Positions 1 through 7,272 of a DNA stretch of 28,727 bases are shown here, one piece after another. Within the stretch, counting starts at the first letter, position 1. Each line of letters starts with the position of its first letter. Made by a program: the position numbers and the translations under genes. Origin of the DNA: DASXRU01 sp039933315 (lineage in GTDB: Bacteria; Acidobacteriota; Blastocatellia; Pyrinomonadales; Pyrinomonadaceae); the NCBI GenBank assembly GCA_039933315.1, contig JBDTOI010000038.1, positions 1 to 28,727 on the forward strand. Reading direction: 5' to 3'. Below the pieces are notes generated by a model. That model was given only the letters and a program-made list of their open reading frames with translations. It was not told where the DNA came from and ran no database searches.

Positions 1-126
1 ATCCTCGGCCGCATTACGGAATACTTCGAAGCGATTGCCGCCGGCCGAAAGTACTTCGGCGAAGCCGGGGTTCCAGTTGAGGAAGCGCCCGCGCTTAATT
101 CATGTGAAGCGGCGAGCGTCGGGTAG
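1..126 (+). CDS. C-terminal 41 residues of an unidentified protein (partial)
   Basis: Frame 1 is open from the window edge to a TAG at 124-126 and translates as a normal-looking protein tail that begins ILGRITEYFEAIAAGRKYFG. The amphipathic, Ala/Glu-rich composition and codon use look like real coding sequence, but I do not recognise the family and the tail is too short to name. The stop codon directly abuts the outer end of the inverted-repeat element that starts at 126. The gene runs out of the window to the left, so its start and size are unknown. Confidence 0.5.
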   Translation: MLGRITEYFEAIAAGRKYFGEAGVPVEEAPALNSCEAASVG

Positions 127-221
127 TAGGAGTGGCACTCCGTGGCCACCCCTTCTTTACGGATGTTCCGAGAGTTGACCAAGGCGGAAAGAGGGGGGCG
201 GCCACGGAGTGCCGCCCCTAC
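126..221. repeat. Inverted-repeat element, GGCACTCCGTGGCC family, copy A
   Basis: Arms of 27 bases at 126-152 and 195-221 are inverted copies that match at 24 of 27 positions; the three differences still pair as G-U in RNA. The core of the arm is GGCACTCCGTGGCC. A second copy with the same right arm lies at 25138-25260. The element fills the space between the stop of the partial plus-strand gene and the stop of the minus-strand L,D-transpeptidase gene, 12 bp beyond the latter. It could act as a bidirectional transcript end, but there is no long T tract, so MITE or REP-like describes it better. Confidence 0.8.
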
Positions 222-233
222 AAAGTTTTGCCA

Positions 234-1682
234 TCACAGCTTGGGTTTTGTTTCCGGTTTGGCCGAGACCACAACGGATTTTGTTTTCCCGCTGCCAGTG
301 TCCAGAGCCACGGGAGCGGGATACCCCTTTCCTTTCAGCGCCGCGATCTCAATCACAATTTCTTTTTGATTCTTGACTGGACGAGGCGACTTCTTTGCGA
401 CCGCGGCTTTCTTTTCCGTGGCCGCGGTTGCAGGGCTGGCACCCGGCGTAGGGCTCTGCCTGACTGATGCCGTGCTGAAAGACTTTCCTCCGAGTTGAGC
501 CAGCGCCTCCGAGACTTGCGCGCGCTCTTCCTCGGTCAGGTCGTCAAACTTGACCCCATTTGCCTCGAGCACCGCACGCAGATTCTCTTCAGTGTTGGTG
601 CCATGATCGTAAACGTCGCGGTAAATATGCAGCTTGCCGTCTTCGACTACAATTGTTTCGTAGCGCAATTCGACGGGTATGGCATTCTGAAGTTTCAAAG
701 ACTTCGTTTGAGTCTTGTCCCGCGCATAACCCGCAAGGTTGGCGTCGGTTAACTGGGAACCGCCCAGTTGCGCCAGCACTTTGGCAAAGTCCTGCACCTG
801 AGGCGTGGTCAGACCCACGCATCCATGCGATGCAAAGGTGCCAAGTTTCGCCGGCGACTTGCCGCCGTGAATCAGGGATGGCAAGCCGATTGGAATCTTA
901 ATTGGACCAAGAGGATTCAGCTTGCTGCCGGCTTCAACCTTCTCGCCGGCAGTGATGTTCTTCATCTTCGCCACCCAGGGTTCGTCGGGCGGGGTCCAGG
1001 TGGGATTGAAAATGATTGAGTTTGCTTTGCGCAGCGCGGTCGGCAAAGGGAACTGCGGATAGCCAATTCCGATTCTGTAAGACTTGATCAACCGCCCACC
1101 ATCGAAAACATCCATGCGGAACGCCGGAGCGTTAACTACGATGCGCGAATCTGTCGGCACTGCATTGGGAGCCATGGCGGCAAACTCGGCCGCTGTGGTT
1201 GGGTTGGTGGATCCACCTGCTGCCTTGGGCGAATCACCTTCACCACCCGCGCCCCAGCGCTCGCGAACCAGCGCCGCCAGTTGTTTGGTCTTTTCATCAC
1301 CTACCAGCGCCTTAACCTTCTCCACAGCCATTTCGCGAGCCGCGGCCGTTTCGCCCGAGGCTGAGCCTGCACTTTCCTCGTTGAGCTTTGCCGTCTCTGC
1401 GTGGGCGAGTTCACGCAGCTGCGTGACTTGCTGATCGGAGAGTTGCAGGCGGGACTTGAGTACTGCGGGAAAAGACTCGTCGGCAAAGAAAGCATCGAGC
1501 ACTGGCAAGGTCAAAGGCTGTTCGTTGGAAGCCTTTTCCGTGACCGGCGCAGCCGAAGCTGTCGCCACCGGCGTAGCGGAACCGCTCGGGTTAGTATTGG
1601 ACTGATTGGACGGCTCGACTGCGCATCCAATCGCGCCGAGGCAAACCGTCAAGGAAAGTAGAAATCCTGCAAGCTTTTTCAT
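234..1682 (-). CDS. L,D-transpeptidase (YkuD domain) lipoprotein
   Basis: A 482-residue envelope enzyme predicted to act on peptidoglycan, either forming 3-3 cross-links or attaching proteins. Residues 1-20 are a signal peptide ending LGAIGC, so Cys20 is the likely lipidated residue. A low-complexity Ser/Thr/Ala/Pro linker follows (21-55), then a helical region (60-145). The YkuD domain spans about 179-355, with the conserved His272 (IHGG) and the catalytic motif SHGCVGL (Ser285, His286, Cys288); family members usually have Arg or Asn near the Gly290 position. The last 120 residues form a Thr/Ala/Lys-rich tail of unknown role. The start ATG at 1682 has AGGAG eight bases upstream. The next minus-strand gene upstream is an M23 peptidase, also a wall enzyme. 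The domain call is firm; the exact reaction is inferred. Confidence 0.9.
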   Translation of the reverse strand: MKKLAGFLLSLTVCLGAIGCAVEPSNQSNTNPSGSATPVATASAAPVTEKASNEQPLTLPVLDAFFADESFPAVLKSRLQLSDQQVTQLRELAHAETAKLNEESAGSASGETAAAREMAVEKVKALVGDEKTKQLAALVRERWGAGGEGDSPKAAGGSTNPTTAAEFAAMAPNAVPTDSRIVVNAPAFRMDVFDGGRLIKSYRIGIGYPQFPLPTALRKANSIIFNPTWTPPDEPWVAKMKNITAGEKVEAGSKLNPLGPIKIPIGLPSLIHGGKSPAKLGTFASHGCVGLTTPQVQDFAKVLAQLGGSQLTDANLAGYARDKTQTKSLKLQNAIPVELRYETIVVEDGKLHIYRDVYDHGTNTEENLRAVLEANGVKFDDLTEEERAQVSEALAQLGGKSFSTASVRQSPTPGASPATAATEKKAAVAKKSPRPVKNQKEIVIEIAALKGKGYPAPVALDTGSGKTKSVVVSAKPETKPKL

Positions 1683-1728
1683 TAATGTGGCTCCTGAGCT
1701 GATTTTTGGCTGTATCTATTTAGAGTGA

Positions 1729-1756
1729 ATTCTATTCCGCCGGGCTGTTACTGCAA
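1729..1756 (-). promoter_or_regulatory. Possible sigma70-type promoter of the L,D-transpeptidase gene
   Basis: Reading the minus strand, TTGCAG (1751-1756) and TAGAAT (1729-1734) are 16 bases apart, about 47 bases before the start codon. The -10 matches the consensus at 5 of 6 positions, the -35 only at the leading TTG. This is a consensus-based guess. Confidence 0.3.
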
Positions 1757-1840
1757 CGGGCATACCCACAACCCAGGTGGGGATTAACCACAATTTGGTG
1801 GCATCCTGGAAAACCGTTGCATGATAAGCGAACGCCCGGG

Positions 1841-2590
1841 TTACTTTCGCAATAGGGGATAGGGATTGATGTTATAGCCTTCCCAATATCGCTTTGGATC
1901 CGCGATTCGGGAGATCGAGAAGTGCAGGTGGTAGTTTCCCGTTCCCGCGTTTCCCGTGTCTCCAACGTAGGCGATAGTTTCACCTTGCCTGGCGAAGTGG
2001 CCGACTGCCAGACCATCGGCATATCGCTGCAGGTGCGCGTAGTAGTAAATGAAGTTACCGTCAGTGCTTGATTGATAGACGGTTATGCCGCCGCGTTCGC
2101 TGGGAAACAGTTTCAAAATCGGGCCGTCGGCTGAGGCCAGAACCGGTGTGCCGGCCGGGGCGACTATATCAATCGCGTCGTGCAGCCGGCCTTCTGATCG
2201 GGAGTCCGAGTACGTATCGCGCAACTGATCCGGACGCACTCCGGCAACGGGCACGATCAACGCCACGGACGGAGCCTGAGGGCCGGGCAAACTTTGCACA
2301 GGAGTGCTGTTGGGCGATGGCGCGATTTCTGCGAGTGGAGAAGGTGCCGCCGTTACTGGGGGGACCGGCGCCGTTGATTGGGGCACCGGTGTGGAGTTGG
2401 ATTGCGGCTGACCGCTGCTATTCGCCGCTGGCTGTGCAGGAGTCGCCGGCTGCGAACTAGCCCAGGTAAGTATGTGCCATTTACCGTCTCGGGTTTTTCC
2501 GCTGAGCCAGGTCACCAGCGCAGCGACGATAATGAAGACGGCGACAAAGCCGAGAATTATTTTCCCGCGAGGACTTCTTAGCCAATTCAT
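1841..2590 (-). CDS. M23-family metallopeptidase, membrane anchored
   Basis: A 249-residue LytM/M23-type protein expected to cut peptide bridges in peptidoglycan, or to regulate such cutting, outside the cytoplasmic membrane. Residues 11-30 form one membrane segment. Residues 42-105 are a Pro/Ser/Gln-rich linker. The peptidase domain covers about 112-235 and keeps the zinc-site signature: His137 and Asp141 (HDAID), His186 (YYAHL) and His223 in HLHF. All ligand positions are present, so it may be active rather than a degenerate activator. The ATG at 2590 has a GGAGGG ribosome binding site eight bases upstream. The gene lies 158 bp upstream of the L,D-transpeptidase gene on the same strand; that gene may have its own promoter. 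Confidence 0.9.
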   Translation of the reverse strand: MNWLRSPRGKIILGFVAVFIIVAALVTWLSGKTRDGKWHILTWASSQPATPAQPAANSSGQPQSNSTPVPQSTAPVPPVTAAPSPLAEIAPSPNSTPVQSLPGPQAPSVALIVPVAGVRPDQLRDTYSDSRSEGRLHDAIDIVAPAGTPVLASADGPILKLFPSERGGITVYQSSTDGNFIYYYAHLQRYADGLAVGHFARQGETIAYVGDTGNAGTGNYHLHFSISRIADPKRYWEGYNINPYPLLRK

Positions 2591-2611
2591 TTACCCCGCC
2601 CTCCCTCAGCG

Positions 2612-3853
2612 TCAGCGCTGAAACCCGAGCGGCTGCAAGGGACGGGGCGCAGTACCCTCAAAAAACCAACTCGCGCCGACCCGCAAACGGTGATGCCAGG
2701 TTGGCATGCGCGAAGTGTACATCGCAAAACGGGCCTGCCGGGCCAGGGCCCCGCTGATGACTTTGCCGGCGGCGAGTACGGCGGCGCGTTCGGTACCCAG
2801 GCTCAAAGCCTCGCCCAGTTCGACGAAGTGTTTGGTGTGCAGTTTTTTCCCGGCCTGGAACGCGCGCACGTTGCGGGTCACCAGGCTTGCTTGTTGAAAT
2901 GCGAGTTGCGCAGTACCCGCCAGCGTCGGCACCACGTCCTGGAAGAGTGCCGCATCACCGAGCGCAAAAACATTTTCGTGCCCGTGCACTTGCAGCGTGG
3001 GCTCGACGATGATTAACCCGCGGCGATCTCTTTCAACGTCAAGGTTTTCGACCAGGGGACTGGGGCGAACGCCGGCCACCCAGACCACGCCCGCTGTCTC
3101 CATCTCAGTTTGCTGGCCGGCGTGTTCCAGCGTGATTGCCTTTGGCCCCACGTGCACGACGCGAGTTTCAGTGTGCACTTCCACGCGGGATTCGAGTAGC
3201 GCCTTCTCGACAAACTCACGAATCTCGTCGCCCATCCCGGGCACTACCCGGTCACTCATCTCGATTACCATAACGCGGGCCTCGCCATGCAGGGCCCGGC
3301 GACTAAACGCGTCTCTTAACAGGTCGGCCATCTTAGTAGAAAGTTCGACCCCGCTGGCCCCGCCGCCGACTACGGCGAACGTCAGGGCCCGGTGAACATC
3401 CTGCGGCGGTAAACTGGGGGGAATATGATCGAGGGCGTCGATCATGCGCTGTCGCAATTGATCGGCGTGTGCCAGCTTGCGAAAAGGAAGGGCGTAATTC
3501 TCAGCCCCCGCTACGCCCGCATAGTTGGTGACGCCTCCTACAGCCACAATCAGAATGTCGTAGGAGAGATGGTCAGCGCGGCCGGCTACAACGACTTCGC
3601 GACTCTGGAGATCTACGCCTGTCACCTGCCCGCGCACCAGGTTAACATTCTCGTCGAGCAGCTCCTTGTAGTCGGGCGCGATGTGCCAGGCTTCCACTTC
3701 GCCGCTGAGATACTCATAGAGCATCGGCGTAAAAAGAAAATGATCTTCCTCACTAATTAGCGTAACGTGACCCGACCCTGCCAGGTCGAGCGCGGTGAAA
3801 ACTCCGCCGAAGCCACCGCCAACGATTACTATTTCCGCTTTTCTGTCTGCCAT
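2612..3853 (-). CDS. NAD(P)/FAD-dependent oxidoreductase, NDH-2-like
   Basis: A 413-residue two-dinucleotide-fold flavoprotein of the type II NADH dehydrogenase family, which passes electrons from NADH to quinone without pumping protons. Residues 12-17 (GGGFGG) bind FAD, residues 163-170 (GGGASGVE) form the NAD(H) site, and ALGDAA near 297-302 is the second FAD motif. The C-terminal region (365-413) is aromatic and basic and could associate with the membrane. The longer open frame begins at a TTG at 3868. The ATG at 3853 is preferred, because GGA lies five bases before it and the FAD fold then starts at the usual distance from the N-terminus. It ends 22 bp before the M23 gene on the same strand. 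The substrate (quinone or another acceptor) is inferred. Confidence 0.85.
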   Translation of the reverse strand: MADRKAEIVIVGGGFGGVFTALDLAGSGHVTLISEEDHFLFTPMLYEYLSGEVEAWHIAPDYKELLDENVNLVRGQVTGVDLQSREVVVAGRADHLSYDILIVAVGGVTNYAGVAGAENYALPFRKLAHADQLRQRMIDALDHIPPSLPPQDVHRALTFAVVGGGASGVELSTKMADLLRDAFSRRALHGEARVMVIEMSDRVVPGMGDEIREFVEKALLESRVEVHTETRVVHVGPKAITLEHAGQQTEMETAGVVWVAGVRPSPLVENLDVERDRRGLIIVEPTLQVHGHENVFALGDAALFQDVVPTLAGTAQLAFQQASLVTRNVRAFQAGKKLHTKHFVELGEALSLGTERAAVLAAGKVISGALARQARFAMYTSRMPTWHHRLRVGASWFFEGTAPRPLQPLGFQR

Positions 3854-3906
3854 TAACGTCCATTCCAAGAAAAAGTGTTCCGGGATGTTAACAGAGACGG
3901 GGACGA

Positions 3907-4046
3907 ATCCACAGATTACACAGATTGCACAGATTAAGAAGTCAGGCGGCTAAAGTAGCGCGAACGTCTTGGCGCGAATACAGCGAAGTCGGCCCTTCCC
4001 ACTCAAGCGAACTATTTAATCGGTGTAATCTGCGTAATCTGTGGAT
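3907..4046. mobile_element. 140-bp non-coding element with 9-bp iteron inverted ends (MITE-like)
   Basis: The left end (3907-3936) is ATC followed by three tandem 9-base iterons of the form CACAGATTN. The right end (4017-4046) is the inverted, slightly decayed copy. The 80 bases between them have no coding potential. The same iteron ends bracket the GxxExxY gene at 17120-17597, so this looks like a short non-autonomous relative of that element. It lies between the start of the NDH-2-like gene and the terminator of the small exported protein gene. Confidence 0.7.
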
Positions 4047-4084
4047 CAAAAGCAAAACGGCAACCCCGGGGCGGAGTTGCCGTT
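4047..4084 (-). terminator. Rho-independent terminator of the 4148-4606 gene
   Basis: Inverted arms AACGGCAAC (4056-4064) and GTTGCCGTT (4076-4084) form a 9-bp stem. On the minus strand the stem is followed by TTTTGCTTTT. It lies about 64 bases past the stop of the minus-strand gene and directly abuts the iteron element. Confidence 0.6.
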
Positions 4085-4147
4085 CTGCCTTCTAACAGGG
4101 ACGGTCGTGAGGACTAGTACTCGTCCCTGCGGCGCAGAAGTCTGCGC

Positions 4148-4606
4148 TTAGCGAAGCTTGGCCGACAGCTCAACTGTTTCGTAGCTGTTTTGCGCCAGCT
4201 TCCCGAATTCCCGCCGGATAGCGCGCTCTTCGCGAGACTCCGTCAATTTGCGACCGGTGCTGCCTTCAGCGCCCCAAACTTCCGCCAGAAAGTAACGCTG
4301 ACCGTATCGATGAAACACCAGCCGCGCGTTAGTGTTTTTGACACTCGGCTGAATCGAATTAGTCAATCGAACAACTGACTTCCCGCTGTCCTTACTTCTA
4401 ACGAGCAGGCCTTCGCCATCGCTGCTAATGGATCCGAGAATGTAGTCGCCGGCTGCCATCGTCTGGCCTCCCACGCCGAAATTAAAGGGGATTGCCGCGG
4501 CCACTCTGTTGGAGGACTGAGCGTTGGCCGAAACCACCGCAGTTGCGAGAGCCAACGTGATCGTCAATACCGCCATCGTGATACCTTTTAGCATTTCTTT
4601 TCTCAT
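4148..4606 (-). CDS. Small exported protein of unknown function
   Basis: A 152-residue protein with a typical signal peptide (basic start, hydrophobic stretch, then VSANAQ). The mature part has a compact beta-rich look: IPFNFGVGGQTMAAGDY followed by VVRLTNS, RLVFHRYGQRYFLAEVW and a charged C-terminus. I recall similar small exported proteins being frequent in Acidobacteriota, with no assigned role. The start at 4606 is chosen over the ATG at 4639 because AAAGGAG lies five bases before it and because the signal peptide then begins correctly with MRKEM. A terminator follows at 4047-4084, so the gene is probably monocistronic. It is divergent from the FHA activator across a 405-bp control region. 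Confidence 0.75.
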   Translation of the reverse strand: MRKEMLKGITMAVLTITLALATAVVSANAQSSNRVAAAIPFNFGVGGQTMAAGDYILGSISSDGEGLLVRSKDSGKSVVRLTNSIQPSVKNTNARLVFHRYGQRYFLAEVWGAEGSTGRKLTESREERAIRREFGKLAQNSYETVELSAKLR

Positions 4607-4874
4607 CTTTTCTCCTTTTGCCTTCTGGGCAACGGTCAAATTTCATTCGAGTCAAACTTGGTCAGTGGCAACTGGTCGCTTCAACTTCCCTGGGGGATGC
4701 GACCACTGTCAGCTCGTCCATAAGTTTGATTCGCGAGCCGCTTCCATCCATTGCTAACGATGTGCCACAGGTTTTGGGCCTGGGGCAATCCAGGGAAATG
4801 GCAGGAGAAACGCAGGTTATTAAAGAAGTCACGCTGGAAGTGAACTAAAGACTGGTCAACGTCTCGGCAAAACT

Positions 4875-4922
4875 CTATCTGATCAGATAGGGTTGCGGGC
4901 CACGGATTATCTGAACGGATAG
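4875..4922. promoter_or_regulatory. Two matching operator dyads, centres 32 bp apart
   Basis: CTATCTGATCAGATAG at 4875-4890 is a perfect 16-base palindrome. TTATCTGAACGGATAG at 4907-4922 is an imperfect copy with 13 of 16 matches. The centres are 32 bp apart, close to three helical turns, so two bound dimers would lie on the same DNA face. They sit about 70-105 bases before the predicted start point of the FHA activator gene and upstream of the divergent gene at 4606. The binding protein is unknown. The rest of the 405-bp gap (4607-4874 and 4923-4950) shows nothing clear. Confidence 0.6.
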
Positions 4923-4950
4923 ATGCCCTCCCTTCTCGCCAAAATCACGG

Positions 4951-4979
4951 TTGCTGGAACTGGCTAAGCCGCGTAAACT
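4951..4979 (+). promoter_or_regulatory. Possible promoter of the FHA activator gene
   Basis: TTGCTG (4951-4956) and TAAACT (4974-4979) are separated by 17 bases and lie 32 bases before the start codon. Match to the sigma70 consensus is partial (3 of 6 and 4 of 6). The two dyads lie just upstream, where an activator would bind. Confidence 0.3.
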
Positions 4980-5011
4980 GCGCATCTAACGCGCGCGCTC
5001 ACAAACTCGTC

Positions 5012-6910
5012 ATGAAGCCAAGACTGGTAGCTATCTCCGGAAAATTAACTGGAGCGACCTTCAATCTCGCGGCCGAAGAGGTGGTCCTCGGCCGTGAGAC
5101 TTCGGCGGCCATTTGTATCGCCGAAGGCTCGGTGTCGCGTCGCCATTCGAGCATTAAGAAGGACGGAACCGCGTTCGTCATCACCGATCTGAATAGCCTC
5201 AACGGGACTTTTGTAAACGGTGTCCCGGTAAAGGCGCGCGGGCTTGAGCATGGTGATCGCGTGAGAGTGGGAGACTCGCAATTCCTCTTTCTGATGCAGG
5301 AGGGCGAGGCGGCTTCTACTTCCAGCGATATACAGTTTCATGAGCAGTCGATCGGCGAGGCCACTGTCCAGCTCCGAGTTGAAGAGGCGCTGTATCTAAT
5401 GGCCCGCGACCTGTCCGCGCTGATGAAAATCAGCACCAGGATCAACGCCATTCATGGTCTGGAAGAACTACAAAAGACATTACTGGAGCTCCTTTTCGAA
5501 GTGGTGCCGGCCCAGCGTGGGGCCATCCTTCTGAGCCATGACGGATCCGAGTTCGCCTCGTTGTTCGGACTGGATCGCGTGCGGGGAGCGGACGCGACTA
5601 TCAAGGTAAGCCGGACCATCACCCAAAAGGTCATGAGCGACGGCGTCGCCCTGCTATCAAACCAACCGGCCAATGACTCGGCCCTCGCGAGCGAGAGCGT
5701 CATCAGCGACCCGCCGGCTTCCGTTTTGTGTGTTCCGCTGCTGATGCTGGGCCGAAGAATCGGCGCGATCTATCTGGATACCACAGAGGTAGGCGTTCAA
5801 TTCAACAAGGACCACTTGCATCTGGTCACGGCAGTTGCCGGAATCGCCGCCGTGGCTGTCGAAAACGCGCGGCACATTGAATGGCTGGAAGGCGAGAATC
5901 AGCGCCTCCTGTCCGACGTCAACATCGAGCACAATATGGTGGGCGAAAGCCCGATCATGCAGCAGCTTTACCAGTTGATTTCCCGCGTAGCGCCGACGGA
6001 CGCGACCGTCTTGATAAGCGGTGAAAGCGGCACGGGAAAAGAACTGGCGGCTCGGGCTCTTCATAACAACAGCAAGCGCGCCGGCAAGGCATTCGTCGCG
6101 GTTAATTGCGCCGCGTTGGCCGAGAACCTGCTGGAAAGTGAATTGTTTGGACATGAAAAGGGCGCCTTCACCGGCGCCGTGGCCCTGAAGAAGGGACGCC
6201 TGGAGATTGCCGACGGGGGCACTCTGTTTCTCGATGAGGTGGGCGAGATCTCCGCCGCGCTCCAGGTCAAACTACTGCGCGTGCTGCAAGAGCGGGAGTT
6301 CGAACGAGTTGGCGGAACGCGGACCTTAAGAGTCGATATTCGCCTCATCGCCGCCAGCAACAAGGACCTCGAAGAAGCGATCGAACAGGGAACATTTCGC
6401 CATGATCTGTTCTACCGTCTGAACGTAGTCGCCGTAGCAATGCCTCCGCTGCGAGATCGCCGCGAAGACATTCCCCTGCTGGCCAGTTACTTTGTAGAGA
6501 AGTACAGCGCGAGGTGCAATAGACGCGTCCGGAGTATCACCCCGGAAGCCCGCGCACATTTGATGAGCTATGACTGGCCGGGAAACGTGCGCGAGCTGGA
6601 GAACGCTATTGAGCGCGCCATTGTGCTGGGAACCACCGAACAGGTGCTGCCGGAAGATTTACCCGAGGTCATTCTGGAAAGCGAACTGCCGGAAAGCTCG
6701 CCCGTGGCGAAATATCACGATGCGCTGGCCCAGACCAAAAGGCAGATCATCCTCAGCGCCATGGATCACGCCAAGGGAAACTTTACCGAGGCAGCGCGGA
6801 TTCTCGAAGTGCATCCAAACTATCTTCACCGTTTAATACGGAACCTCAACTTAAGGGAGGCGTTGAAGGAGCAGATAGAGACGACTGCGAAGGGTACCCC
6901 GCAGGGGTAA
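5012..6910 (+). CDS. FHA-GAF sigma54-dependent transcriptional activator
   Basis: A 632-residue enhancer-binding protein that should open sigma54 promoters by ATP hydrolysis. The FHA domain (about 20-95) keeps the phosphothreonine-binding residues: LGRE at 26-29, Ser42/Arg43/Arg44/His45 and Asn64 in SLNGTFVNG. A GAF domain (about 145-290) follows. The AAA+ domain (about 305-535) has Walker A GESGTGKE (337-344), the sigma54 contact GAFTGA (384-389) and Walker B LFLDEVGE (405-412). A Fis-type helix-turn-helix lies near 570-615. There is no receiver domain, so the input is probably a phosphoprotein from a Ser/Thr kinase plus a small ligand for GAF. No good ribosome binding site precedes the ATG, but the FHA fold begins at the expected place. 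The target genes are unknown. Confidence 0.93.
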   Translation: MKPRLVAISGKLTGATFNLAAEEVVLGRETSAAICIAEGSVSRRHSSIKKDGTAFVITDLNSLNGTFVNGVPVKARGLEHGDRVRVGDSQFLFLMQEGEAASTSSDIQFHEQSIGEATVQLRVEEALYLMARDLSALMKISTRINAIHGLEELQKTLLELLFEVVPAQRGAILLSHDGSEFASLFGLDRVRGADATIKVSRTITQKVMSDGVALLSNQPANDSALASESVISDPPASVLCVPLLMLGRRIGAIYLDTTEVGVQFNKDHLHLVTAVAGIAAVAVENARHIEWLEGENQRLLSDVNIEHNMVGESPIMQQLYQLISRVAPTDATVLISGESGTGKELAARALHNNSKRAGKAFVAVNCAALAENLLESELFGHEKGAFTGAVALKKGRLEIADGGTLFLDEVGEISAALQVKLLRVLQEREFERVGGTRTLRVDIRLIAASNKDLEEAIEQGTFRHDLFYRLNVVAVAMPPLRDRREDIPLLASYFVEKYSARCNRRVRSITPEARAHLMSYDWPGNVRELENAIERAIVLGTTEQVLPEDLPEVILESELPESSPVAKYHDALAQTKRQIILSAMDHAKGNFTEAARILEVHPNYLHRLIRNLNLREALKEQIETTAKGTPQG

Positions 6911-6924
6911 GAAAAGGAGATTTC

Positions 6925-7248
6925 ATGAAGCCCATGATCATAGCGGCGCTATTGCTTCTGGTACCGAGCGGAGCGGCAGTGGTGACAACGCAGAGCCAGG
7001 GGGTGCCTGCTCGAACCAATCGATTGGCTCCCCAGAGGTGGGAATACCTGGCGGTGGCCGGGCCCACCACTACCAACTTCACCGCTACCGGCAATCCCAA
7101 CATGAAAAAACTCGAGGAAAGCACATTCGCGCGGGAAGGATTTGTGCTGGAGCAACATCTGGACAAGTTGGGAGCGCAGGGTTGGGAGCTGGTATCGGTG
7201 GCCGGTCGTGACCAGGATCCGGTTTACTATTTCAAGCGCCCGAAATAA
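6925..7248 (+). CDS. Small exported DUF4177-like protein
   Basis: A 107-residue protein with an N-terminal hydrophobic signal (residues 4-20). RWEYLAVAG (38-46) and LDKLGAQGWELVSVAG (80-95), ending in a short beta strand YYFKRP, are the pattern seen in DUF4177-type proteins, in which the sentence-like block LN.LG..GWELV is conserved. The function of the family is not known. AAAGGAG lies just before the ATG, and the gene starts 14 bp after the FHA activator stop, so the two are probably co-transcribed. The SGNH hydrolase gene follows at once. Confidence 0.75.
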   Translation: MKPMIIAALLLLVPSGAAVVTTQSQGVPARTNRLAPQRWEYLAVAGPTTTNFTATGNPNMKKLEESTFAREGFVLEQHLDKLGAQGWELVSVAGRDQDPVYYFKRPK

Positions 7249-7272
7249 TTGATTCCCCGCAACGGTCGCGGT

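Noticed and set aside
3861..3868. TTG at 3868 as start of the NDH-2-like gene
   Set aside because: The ATG at 3853 has a better-placed GGA and puts the FAD motif at the normal distance from the N-terminus.
4618..4848. A 76-codon plus-strand frame in the 4.6-5.0 kb control region
   Set aside because: It starts inside the leader of the divergent gene, has no ribosome binding site, and its translation looks like non-coding sequence.
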